DNA from: Luteibacter sp. OK325
GTDB lineage: Bacteria > Pseudomonadota > Gammaproteobacteria > Xanthomonadales > Rhodanobacteraceae
DNA length: 64,000 bases
Assembly: GCF_003050935.1 (NCBI RefSeq)
Contig: NZ_QAOX01000001.1
Span: 434,001-498,000, forward strand
Reading direction: 5' to 3'
Shown in pieces: positions 8,081 to 15,961 of the stretch. Below the pieces are notes generated by a model, which saw only the letters and a program-made list of their open reading frames with translations, did not search any database and was not told where the DNA came from. Made by a program: the position numbers and the translations under genes. How positions within the stretch are numbered: position 1 is the first letter of the stretch; each line of letters starts with the position of its first letter.

Positions 8081-9250
8081 TCAATCAGACATGAGAATCG
8101 GTTCGAGTTCAGGGAACTTCTCCGCAAACGACTCTATAGCGGCGTCACCAGCTATGTGGGCTGCAAGGTAGGCACACCCGTCTGCTACCGTAGTCTTGTT
8201 ATTCGAAGCCGCAAGATCAGCTAAAAATCGCCGAGCTACGGTGGCGCCTTGCTCCCGCACGGCGAGCAAGTCTGAACTCACTTGCTCAAGTGCAAAGATG
8301 GAGCCCTCCGTGAGCTCTACCGATCGAGCGAACTCCACCTTGTACATAGAGCGAAATGCACGTACGTACGCCGTAAGGTCGACGCCTTCCGCTTGACACA
8401 CGGCCGGCTCCGTCTGAGTCCTCGCGATGTAGAAGGCGAAAAAGTGCGCTGCGGCGTACTTCTTGGCGCCGTCGTGGTTGAGCACCTTCAAGTCAGCTTC
8501 TACCGGATCCGTCGCACTATCGATGCCCGCCTGGACGCGTGTTTCGCTGCTTGACGCAGCAGCTACCTTCTCCGATCTAGGCGAGCCATTGTCCGTTGCG
8601 CGCTTGATTGTTAGCACCGCCGCGAGTTCAGGAAACTCAGTCGCAAATGACTGAACAGAGGAAGCATCGGCTTCGTTGGTGGCCAGGTGCACGCAACCAT
8701 CGACAATCCCCGAACCTTGAAGCCCGATCGCAATATTGGACAGCATCCTCCGAGCGCCTGCGGCGCCCTCTGCACGATCCAAGTATTCGGATGAGATCAT
8801 TCCACCAGCCGGTGGCCTATATCCATTCGTAAAGTCACTCGCTCGACGGAACATCGCTGCGTGCTTCAGTTGGAAGGCATATGAGTACGCCGACATGTCG
8901 ACTCCCTCCGCTCGGCAAACGTCGGGAACGCTACGGGCCCTGAGCATGTAGAACCTCAGGAAGCTCGTCGCCGCATATTTCTTAACGCCATTCTCAGAGA
9001 GAAGCTTCATATAGGCCGATATCCCACGGTTCATCCGTTCGCGTGGCGACAGGGAGGCCTGCTTGATGCCCAGCTCAACAGCCGTATCTAGCGATTTCTC
9101 GGGACCGCCCTTGGTCGCGTGCTCCGCGAGAGCTCCCCGGGCTTCAAGGGTCGCGGGCCTGGTGGACTGCAAGGCCGAACATTGGACCTCCACCGCGAAC
9201 AATGCGAGCACCGGGCATACGACAGATGCTGCCGCAATCTTGCGAATCAT
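8081..9250 (-). CDS. periplasmic protein with internal duplication, candidate immunity or accessory factor
   Basis: A 389-residue protein with a Sec signal (MIRKIAAASVVCPVLALFAVEVQ). It holds two related halves: GVKKYAATSFLRFYMLRA...CRAEGVDMSAYSYAF in the first, and GAKKYAAAHFFAFYIART...CQAEGVDLTAYVRAF in the second. Each half ends with a VDGC or VADGC-x-HLA/YLA segment and FPEL, so two cysteines per half may pair. GGGGAAG precedes the ATG. It lies about 50 bases downstream of the type IV effector gene on the same strand. Its periplasmic location suits an immunity protein against an envelope-acting lipase, but no family assignment supports this. Confidence 0.75.
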   Translation of the reverse strand: MIRKIAAASVVCPVLALFAVEVQCSALQSTRPATLEARGALAEHATKGGPEKSLDTAVELGIKQASLSPRERMNRGISAYMKLLSENGVKKYAATSFLRFYMLRARSVPDVCRAEGVDMSAYSYAFQLKHAAMFRRASDFTNGYRPPAGGMISSEYLDRAEGAAGARRMLSNIAIGLQGSGIVDGCVHLATNEADASSVQSFATEFPELAAVLTIKRATDNGSPRSEKVAAASSSETRVQAGIDSATDPVEADLKVLNHDGAKKYAAAHFFAFYIARTQTEPAVCQAEGVDLTAYVRAFRSMYKVEFARSVELTEGSIFALEQVSSDLLAVREQGATVARRFLADLAASNNKTTVADGCAYLAAHIAGDAAIESFAEKFPELEPILMSD

Positions 9251-9303
9251 GGATATCTTCCCCGACGGTAGGTGCCGATTCAACGGTGATACGTTTGCGG
9301 CAA

Positions 9304-11670
9304 TCACATCACTGGCCCTTGCTGACCCATCTGCGCACTCCGCTCCTGACTCTGCTGAGCGATCTGATCCATCTGTTGGTCGAACTGCTGGATCTGCTTG
9401 ATCGATTGCTCGGACTCAGGTGGGGGCGTGCTCATGTCGACCACAGCGGGTGTCGCCATCAGGCCATGCGAGTTGATGGTCAACGTCATGCTGTCGTAGT
9501 CCGTGTGCAGACCGCTGAGGTTGCCAGCGTTGATCCGGTGCCGGTGGCACGCGGCGGTGAACTGCATCAAGCGCTCTTCCGTTGCTTCCGGGAGACAATT
9601 CTGCAGCTTGCTGTAAAGGGCGTGATCTGTGCTGTCCGGATTGCGAGGGTCGCTGCGGGACTGCTGCGCCAGCATCGGTGGCGCGGGTGCCCGCGCCATG
9701 GGGGCTTGAATAGGCGATTCGTACGCGGCCGTGGCGGGCGAAGGCGTCGAGATCTGCGATACGCGAGCCTCGGTAGGCATTCTGACCTGACCCGGCTGCT
9801 GCAACTCTGCAATAAAAGCTTGCCCCTCAATCCTGTTGCGGGTCGCGTCGTCGGCCTGCCCCGTCACCGGCAATGCATGACTCGATTGGAACCTTGCCAC
9901 AGCCGTCTGTGTCGCCACATCGTAGGCGCCGTGGGTGTTCAGCGGCTCGCCTGCCATGTCGCGGATACCGAGTGTATTGAGGTTCTTTTGGAGCGTGCGG
10001 ATGGCGTTCTCGTCAGCCTGTCCGAGGGCAGCGTCCTGCGAGGGGCTTACGACGGGCACCGGCTGTGACAGCGCGGAAGCCGAAGGCTCTAGCGCGAACG
10101 GGTTGTCTCTCGAAAGGGGCATTTCCTGCTCTCGACCGGCAACCGCCTCCCTCTCGAGGTTGAGCATGTGCAACTGCTGGTTTGAAACCCCTGGCGGAAC
10201 ATCGAGAGCTTTCAGCGCATCGATGCTCGCCGTCCTGGATCGAGGATTGGCGATCTCGTCACCGAACACCTCAAACGCCTGGAGCGTCGGTCGCTCCGGA
10301 CTGAAGTCCTTACCGAATCGGACATCCTCGATGGCCGTCATGTCGCCGCGCTTGGCCTCGATAACGAGGCCCGCGGTCAGCTGATCGACCTGACCCCGGT
10401 TGAGGTCAATGCCTGCGCGAGCGTGCAACTCCGCAAGCTGCACGCTGGCGGAGCGATACATGTCGTGATCTGGATGCATCGGGTCGCTGAGTTCACGGAT
10501 GGCATCGGGACCATGGATCCCCACGGGATAGCGTGGACCCACCTGATCCTCCAGGCGTGGATCGAACCGATCGGGCGGCGCACAGAGAATTAATTTGCGT
10601 TTGTCGTTGCAGTGCGGCGGCGAGGCCTGGGAGCCCATGATGTCGCGGTAACCGTCGTGCCGGAATTCCGACGTGCTGTAGATACGGAGGTGATCCTCGG
10701 AGTGATGGATCACAAACATGTCCGGATCGGTCGGCACCATTAACCTGTGAGCGACTGTCTTACCGGCGAGCGCATTAATGTAGTCGGCAAAGATGTTAAA
10801 GGTAAGGATCGAAAGGCCATTCTGGTGATAGCTTCCACCGATATCTGAATGAGCGCCGGGCAAGGTCATGCCGACGAACCGACCGTCGGCCGAACGCCCG
10901 GGCGGGATGATCTGAGTGGACGGAAACGCATTACGACGTTCGTCTTCGGCCGTGATCTGTATCCCTGACGTCATCGCGCTCGTGGGCTGTCGATCATGGT
11001 TGTTAGGCGCGCCTGTTCCGACAGGGTCGAAGAGGGCCTCACTCATCAGAGTCTTTCCTGGCTCCCTCAGGGGTGGAAGGTGCCATTCGTAAGTGTCGGG
11101 ACCGAACGCATGGTGGATCACTTCTCGCCCCAACGGATTCTGAATTCCCCGCTCGTGGACCAAGCGAAGAAATCCAGCAGCTTGCTCCGCTCCGCGGCTG
11201 AAGCCCGTAGCCAGGATTCGGATGTCGGCATCGGGGTCAGCGTCGAGCCACTTCTTCGCTTGCGTGATGAACTCAAAGTACATCCACTCAATACGCTCGT
11301 CGTAAGACCCACCGGTTCCGCTGTCGATTGTCCTGGCAATCACACCGTCTTGGGTTCCTGCTCCCTTGATGTAATTCGAATGAATCCGAGACTCGCTATC
11401 ACCTGCTTCGACAAGCTGAAGATGAAGCTTGCCGACATTCGTCGCGTGCTCGGGGTCCTTCCATAGGTCGTTCCCCGTGCCGTCGAAGTTCGCGATGTAG
11501 AATCGAGAGTGCGGATCCGACGAATTGAACATGCGCGGGACAGACAGGTCGCCAACTTCATGGGCCGCCTTGGTATAGGCCTTCCGATCGGCCGCCGTCA
11601 CCGGATCTGTTCGCACGTCGTCGCGCAGGCGGCCCTTGCTGTCACGCTTGTGTTTCTCTACCACGTCCAT
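9304..11670 (-). CDS. type IV secretion lipase effector (DUF2235 + PG-binding + XVIPCD-like tail)
   Basis: A 788-residue protein without a signal peptide. Residues about 58-345 form a DUF2235/Tle1-like alpha/beta hydrolase: FDGTGND (62-68), nucleophile elbow GFSRG with Ser158, and PGAHSDIGGSY carrying the usual acidic residue. Residues about 570-640 match a peptidoglycan-binding domain (IRTLQKNLNTLGI...TQTAVARFQ). The tail from about 665 has DPRNPDSTDHALY and ends Gln-rich (QQFDQQMDQIAQQSQ), the pattern of the XVIPCD domain that docks Xanthomonas effectors onto VirD4. With virD4 two genes upstream, this is probably an antibacterial phospholipase effector delivered into the periplasm of competitors. 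Confidence 0.85.
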   Translation of the reverse strand: MDVVEKHKRDSKGRLRDDVRTDPVTAADRKAYTKAAHEVGDLSVPRMFNSSDPHSRFYIANFDGTGNDLWKDPEHATNVGKLHLQLVEAGDSESRIHSNYIKGAGTQDGVIARTIDSGTGGSYDERIEWMYFEFITQAKKWLDADPDADIRILATGFSRGAEQAAGFLRLVHERGIQNPLGREVIHHAFGPDTYEWHLPPLREPGKTLMSEALFDPVGTGAPNNHDRQPTSAMTSGIQITAEDERRNAFPSTQIIPPGRSADGRFVGMTLPGAHSDIGGSYHQNGLSILTFNIFADYINALAGKTVAHRLMVPTDPDMFVIHHSEDHLRIYSTSEFRHDGYRDIMGSQASPPHCNDKRKLILCAPPDRFDPRLEDQVGPRYPVGIHGPDAIRELSDPMHPDHDMYRSASVQLAELHARAGIDLNRGQVDQLTAGLVIEAKRGDMTAIEDVRFGKDFSPERPTLQAFEVFGDEIANPRSRTASIDALKALDVPPGVSNQQLHMLNLEREAVAGREQEMPLSRDNPFALEPSASALSQPVPVVSPSQDAALGQADENAIRTLQKNLNTLGIRDMAGEPLNTHGAYDVATQTAVARFQSSHALPVTGQADDATRNRIEGQAFIAELQQPGQVRMPTEARVSQISTPSPATAAYESPIQAPMARAPAPPMLAQQSRSDPRNPDSTDHALYSKLQNCLPEATEERLMQFTAACHRHRINAGNLSGLHTDYDSMTLTINSHGLMATPAVVDMSTPPPESEQSIKQIQQFDQQMDQIAQQSQERSAQMGQQGPVM

Positions 11671-11679
11671 GTACTCCGG

Positions 11680-12246
11680 TTAGAACGTCTGCGAATACGC
11701 TATGACGGGATCGTGTCTAAAGTCTGAGTGCTCTCTGCCGGGGAATCGCGGCCGAAGTAACGGGATCCAGGCCCTCATGTAGACGCGTATCGCACGATCC
11801 TCGACTACGAGAATGATGTTCGGTGCGCTCGGAGGCACGCTGGTCTTTACGTCATTAACATCGAGGTCGGCTGGATAGCGAACCATCCCAGAGCGGAAGA
11901 TCTCGCCAAGATTGATCTTCTCGTCGTGGTTAGTACCGTCCTTCGATGTCCAGGAAACACGAACGACAGAAGGGAACTCGAGGTTCCCCCAACCCGCGTT
12001 GAGGTTGTCTCGATCGCGCTGAGTAAATGGCCCACTCGGCGATCCGCTATTCACAATGTACGCGTTGTCGTAGAGCACGCGACACCTCAGCGTGTCGAAG
12101 CACCTGGCGCCGAAACTGTGGTCATAGAACGGGATTTTCAGCACCCCGTTTTCGACCTTCGACTTCATGTGCCAGGACTTGATTCCCGAATGACAGCCGC
12201 TTGTCACCGTCATGGCAGCCGCCATGGCCAGATATTTCAAATCCAT
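11680..12246 (-). CDS. lipoprotein, candidate immunity protein for the lipase effector
   Basis: A 188-residue predicted lipoprotein: MDLKYLAMAAAMTVTSGC, with the lipobox cysteine at 18. The mature part is beta-rich with two further cysteines (RCFDTLRC). AAGGAGG lies 6 bases before the ATG at 12246, which fixes this start. It sits directly upstream of the effector gene with 9 bases between. Immunity proteins of the Xanthomonas-type type IV system are usually envelope lipoproteins next to their effector, so this is the best immunity candidate. The frame stays open upstream to an ATG at 12528 that overlaps the virD4 stop (ATGA); see the findings. Confidence 0.75.
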   Translation of the reverse strand: MDLKYLAMAAAMTVTSGCHSGIKSWHMKSKVENGVLKIPFYDHSFGARCFDTLRCRVLYDNAYIVNSGSPSGPFTQRDRDNLNAGWGNLEFPSVVRVSWTSKDGTNHDEKINLGEIFRSGMVRYPADLDVNDVKTSVPPSAPNIILVVEDRAIRVYMRAWIPLLRPRFPGREHSDFRHDPVIAYSQTF

Positions 12247-12524
12247 TGTTTCCTCCTTCCTTGAATCGTCAGCTTGCGTTTCGGCATTCGATGGCGCGCT
12301 TGGTAGTTCGGGCCTCCGTTTGATCGCCACCGGGAGCCCACCAGACGGCAACGGACCGAGTTCACGACGCGTCCGCGCGTTGGCTATCTCGAGATCGCGC
12401 AATAGCTGGAGGTCGTAGTGACGATCGGGGACGGTTAGCCGATATACGGGCTGTAGCGACGAAGGCCGTACGCCTTCGTCCTTATCGAACCCGTCAGTTA
12501 CCACGGTCGCTCGTGTCGGTCCGA

Positions 12525-14372
12525 TCATGCGGCGCGAGCTCGTTTCGGCGACTCAGTGAACGGATCCGTCGACTTCGGCCCGCCCGATGTCGTCAGAGCC
12601 ATCGACTGCGGTTGCGGTTGCGGTTGCGCCTGCGCCTGCGCCTGCGTTTTACGTCGAACGGCCACGGGCGGAACACCCGCGCGCTCCTTGAACATCTTGT
12701 CCTTGAAGAACCAGTTCTTCCTGGCGCGAATCGGTTTGCAGCCTTCGTAGAAGATCAACTCTTCGTCAGCCGGTAACTCTTTGATCTCCTGCGGCAACAG
12801 CAAGGCGCGGCGCTCTTCGCTGTGGCTGGTCGACACCTGGTGAGAGCCGTTGCCTCGACTGGTGTTCCTATGTTCCTTGCGCACCGTCTTGAAGCCGAGC
12901 ATCTCGCTGTACTGGTTGGCATCGCTCTGCTCACGCGGCGCGAAGACGATCTGCGCACCGTGGTTGGTGATGAAGTTCTCGGCATCGTGGTCGCCGTAGG
13001 CGGCACGCAGCTGGGCACGGCTCTGCACGATGCATAGGTCGCGCACGCCGTAACTGGCGGAGATGGAGATGCGCTTGGCCCAGACATCCACCCGGCCCAT
13101 GGCGGTGAACTCGTCCATGAGCATCAGCATCTGGTACTTCAGGTCGGGCTCTTCGCCGAGCTGCTTGCCGAGGTTGTTGCCGATCACCGTACTGAAGAAG
13201 ATGTTCAGTAACTTGGCGCTCTCGTCCAACTTGTTCGTTGGGATGATGACGTAGAGCGTGGTCAGTTTTTTGCGGAGGCTGGTGACGTCGATGTCGCTAG
13301 CGTTGGTGGCCGCCGCCAGGATCGGACTGAGGAACTGCTGCAACGGCGCCTGCATGGAGGCGATGACCGACGAGAACGTCTGCTCGGCCAGGCCTGCAAG
13401 GTTGCCGAACACCGTTCGGGTCTGCGGGGTGATGAAGGCGTACGTCGAGTCTTTGAGGAGAGCGTCGAGCAACTCCTTCGTTCCGTCCATGTCTTCCCCG
13501 CTGGAGAAGCGAAGTACGCGTTCGAAGCTCGGGAAGTCCGGAGACGCGTTGATGTCCGGAATGTCCTGCGCGCTCGCGATGCAGCACGCCACCTTCTGGT
13601 CCCATCGTTCGAACAGGAAAGAGGCGAAGGCAGTAAATGCGGCACGGCTCTGCGACGTCCAGAAGGGATCCCCACCCGGCTGGTCGGGATACAGGATGGC
13701 CGAGATGGTCTGGATCTCGCCGATACGCTTATCTGGCTTCATGCCGGCCAGCGTTGTCATCGGATTGAACCGGTGCGTGTTGCCGTTCTCGTCGTACGGT
13801 GCCCAAACCCGGATGTCGTGGCCTAGCGCCTCGCGCCAGCCACTCGTCGCCTTGTGCAGCTCGCCCTTGAGGTCGAGCACCACCATCGACTCTTCGTAGG
13901 ACAGCAGCACCGGGATGGCGACGCTGGTGGTCTTGCCCGAACGGGTCGGGCTGATGGTGATGACGTGCTGCGCACCGCCGAGCCACAAGTAGCGCCCCTT
14001 GTACTTGCCCATGAGGATGCTTTGCGATGTCTGCTTGAGCAGGCCGGCCTTCTTCAGGTCGGACAGCGTCGCGAAGCGTGCTTCGCCGTGCGTGGACTCG
14101 GGCCTGGCCCGTAGCGCCGGAATCAGGAGACATAACCACGCCAGCAACGGCGCACCGAAACCGAAGGCGCCGCACAGTTGTATCTTCATGACGTACGGCG
14201 CGACCTGCGGCAGATCCAGCGCACGGAAGTACTGCCAGTACGTCGCCGCCTCCAGCGGCACTTGCTTGAGACCCAGTATCCAAAGCGTCAGAAAGCCCGC
14301 CAGATACTCGCCACCCACCAGACCGAACAGTCCGAGGACCAGCAGGATAATTGCCTTGATCTTGCCGCTCAT
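12525..14372 (-). CDS. virD4: type IV secretion coupling ATPase VirD4
   Basis: A 615-residue coupling protein. Two N-terminal membrane segments (about residues 5-30 and 55-80) are followed by the ATPase: Walker A SPTRSGKTTS near residue 150 and Walker B MLMLMDEFTAMG near residue 400. It would recruit XVIPCD-bearing effectors to the channel. The ATG at 14372 is chosen; a GTG six codons upstream is possible. The C-terminus is a Gln/Pro/Ala repeat (AQAQAQPQPQPQ) encoded by hexanucleotide repeats. No virB genes lie in the window, so the rest of the channel must be elsewhere or absent. Confidence 0.92.
   Translation of the reverse strand: MSGKIKAIILLVLGLFGLVGGEYLAGFLTLWILGLKQVPLEAATYWQYFRALDLPQVAPYVMKIQLCGAFGFGAPLLAWLCLLIPALRARPESTHGEARFATLSDLKKAGLLKQTSQSILMGKYKGRYLWLGGAQHVITISPTRSGKTTSVAIPVLLSYEESMVVLDLKGELHKATSGWREALGHDIRVWAPYDENGNTHRFNPMTTLAGMKPDKRIGEIQTISAILYPDQPGGDPFWTSQSRAAFTAFASFLFERWDQKVACCIASAQDIPDINASPDFPSFERVLRFSSGEDMDGTKELLDALLKDSTYAFITPQTRTVFGNLAGLAEQTFSSVIASMQAPLQQFLSPILAAATNASDIDVTSLRKKLTTLYVIIPTNKLDESAKLLNIFFSTVIGNNLGKQLGEEPDLKYQMLMLMDEFTAMGRVDVWAKRISISASYGVRDLCIVQSRAQLRAAYGDHDAENFITNHGAQIVFAPREQSDANQYSEMLGFKTVRKEHRNTSRGNGSHQVSTSHSEERRALLLPQEIKELPADEELIFYEGCKPIRARKNWFFKDKMFKERAGVPPVAVRRKTQAQAQAQPQPQPQSMALTTSGGPKSTDPFTESPKRARAA
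12606..12646. repeat. hexanucleotide repeats in virD4
   Basis: About three GGTTGC units are followed by about three GCCTGC units. On the coding strand they give the alternating AQ/PQ tail of VirD4. The unit is a multiple of three, so slippage would change tail length without breaking the frame. Confidence 0.85.
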
Positions 14373-14474
14373 GCGTTTCCGTTCCGCCACTGTAACGTTG
14401 ATTTACAAGCATGCTTTAAGTGACAAACGAATAAGAGAGCCTTGGACGTATTGGGCGCACTTTTCCGATTTCTT

Positions 14475-14762
14475 CTATTCGCACCGCCTTCCGTTCTCAC
14501 GCAGAGCCGCTCGCTCCCACGACATCCGCGCATGCGCATCCGCCGTGCATTGCAGGCCCTTTCGCGTCAGCGCACCGATGGCTTCGAGGCCGAGCGCCAT
14601 GCGCTGGCAGTCGACGGCGTCCGATTCATGGACGAGTTCCGCGAGCAACTGCGTGAGACCTCGCGCGTATTGCAGCCACTCGGTGGCCTCGTTCAGGAGA
14701 TCGTGAGGATTGACGTAGGCATCGGCCCGACAGTTCGGACAGCCTGAGGTGGATGCGTTCAT
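14475..14762 (-). CDS. small protein of unknown function upstream of virD4
   Basis: A 95-residue, cytoplasmic, mostly helical protein. It starts with a CxxC pair (SGCPNCRADAY), followed by helices rich in Leu/Glu (LLNEATEWLQYARGLTQLLAELV). GAGGAA lies 8 bases before the ATG at 14762; an open frame to 14858 adds a poor N-terminus. Its layout slightly resembles short DUF3077-like proteins, but I cannot assign it. It may be cotranscribed with virD4, about 100 bases downstream. Confidence 0.6.
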   Translation of the reverse strand: MNASTSGCPNCRADAYVNPHDLLNEATEWLQYARGLTQLLAELVHESDAVDCQRMALGLEAIGALTRKGLQCTADAHARMSWERAALRENGRRCE

Positions 14763-15368
14763 GGTGTGCTTCCTCTGCGAAGCCACACGCGAGCCCAGGT
14801 GCGGCACGTCACGCATAGCGCAACGTGCCGCGGTTAAAACACGGACTCGCGGTTTCATCGGCGGCCCGTGACCGGGCGCCGGGTGGCTTGATTGATGAAG
14901 TGGGTTGCGGCGTCAGGCCTGGTCGTTGAAGCACACGGCTACGCGCCGGGTGGGACGGCCAAGAAAAAACTCATGAAAGCGACTGCCGCCGCGGTTCTTC
15001 AACCGTGTCTGCGACGTAAGCAGACGTCCCGGTAACCGGTGGGTGTGTCGCCGAGGGGATTCGGCGGGCGAGCGAGTGCCGTATGATGTGACGTAGTCAA
15101 ATCAGCTCCAGAACAGTTGGTTTGATCAGCGGTCCGGGGGTGTTCAAGCACCCTCGGGCCGCGCTTCTCACCGCATCAAGCGATGGTTGCCTGCGACGTG
15201 CTTTCGAATCGACAACGCAGGCAACGGTGTGACCGTATCAAATCAACTTACGGTTGTCTGTAGGCGTCGTTTAAAAGGCGGCACGACCAGGCGAGTGGGT
15301 CGCTGGAAGAGCATCGCCGCTGAAGCGGCTCCTACAGAAAGCGATACCCCATCTGTTGCTGCCCAGCC
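14763..15368. other. 600-base intergenic stretch with two hairpins
   Basis: I find no convincing protein gene here. Two strong inverted repeats stand out: 15131-15160 (12-bp stem with G-U pairs, loop TTCAAG) and 15186-15225 (perfect GTTGCCTGCG/CGCAGGCAAC arms, 20-base loop). They lie between two copies of TCAAATCA (near 15098 and 15238). One REP-like element in reverse orientation lies at 15313-15336. It could hold a structured RNA, a regulatory region or an old integration boundary; sequence alone does not decide. Confidence 0.5.
15313..15336 (-). repeat. REP-like element
   Basis: A reverse-orientation copy with the GCTTCAGC core (ATCGCCGCTGAAGCGGCTCC, ending CTACA). It lies downstream of the DUF4377 lipoprotein gene. 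Confidence 0.8.
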
Positions 15369-15701
15369 TCACTGCACCGGATGCTGCTCGACGATCTTGT
15401 CGACATGCCAGGTCACCGGCGATGCATCCGCCGGCACATCTTTCGCATGCACCTCGGTGATCTTCACCAGGTACTCATTGCCCGCCTTCCAGTCCAGCCC
15501 TTCGATCGGCGCATAGTTGATCTGCCAGGCCTGCGTCGGTGTTTCGCGGTACTGCAGGCATTCGGTCTTCATGACGCCGTTCGTGCACGGCACCTTGCTG
15601 CCGGCGATGTACAGCAGGCGAGACCGCGAGCCGTGGTCGGAAGGCGTGGTGGCGCAGGCGGTGAGCGCGAGGACGGCGGTGGCGAGAAGAACGTAGCGCA
15701 T
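15369..15701 (-). CDS. DUF4377 lipoprotein
   Basis: A 110-residue predicted lipoprotein (MRYVLLATAVLALTAC, lipobox cysteine at 16). The mature part has CLQYRETPTQAWQINYAPIEGLDWKAGNEYLVKI. The pattern of Cys, Trp-x3-Tyr, I-x-G-L/F-x-W/Y-x-x-G-x-E-Y-x-L is typical of the DUF4377 domain, which in several proteins is paired with META/HslJ-like modules. A small envelope role is likely; no catalytic residues are evident. Confidence 0.8.
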   Translation of the reverse strand: MRYVLLATAVLALTACATTPSDHGSRSRLLYIAGSKVPCTNGVMKTECLQYRETPTQAWQINYAPIEGLDWKAGNEYLVKITEVHAKDVPADASPVTWHVDKIVEQHPVQ

Positions 15702-15777
15702 GGCAGGAATCCCAAGTCGTATGCCATGAAAGAAATACCAGCTTCACGGTGGCAAAGCCATGGACACGATGTGACGG

Positions 15778-15906
15778 GTGGGAGCCGATTTATCGGCGAT
15801 GGGGTGCTTGCCTTGGTCTGGCCCGCTGGCGCGGGATCGCCGATGAATCGGCTCCCACCATCGCCGATGAATCGGCTCCCACCATCGCCGATGAATTGGC
15901 TCCCAC
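15778..15906. repeat. cluster of four REP-like elements
   Basis: One forward copy (15778-15800) is followed by three reverse copies in direct tandem (15836-15858, 15860-15882, 15884-15906), repeated every 24 bases with a single base between them. The core is GATTCATC or a one-base variant. The cluster lies between the end of aceE and the start of the DUF4377 gene and suggests local amplification of the element. Confidence 0.9.
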
Positions 15907-15916
15907 ACGAGACCAA

Positions 15917-15946
15917 GAAAAAAGGGGCCGGATTGCTCCGGCCCCT
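15917..15946 (-). terminator. rho-independent terminator of aceE
   Basis: Read on the minus strand, AGGGGCCGG and CCGGCCCCT form a perfect stem with a 6-base loop, followed by TTTTTT. It lies 16 bases downstream of the aceE stop codon. Confidence 0.92.
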
Positions 15947-15961
15947 CTCGTTTGCTTGCTA

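Noticed and set aside
15186-15225. A tRNA-like T-loop (TTCGAATC) inside a hairpin
   Set aside because: No acceptor stem, D arm or anticodon arm can be built around it.
15836-15906. Short regular repeats that might be a CRISPR array
   Set aside because: The three copies touch with one base between them, so there are no spacers. The unit is the REP-like element found elsewhere.
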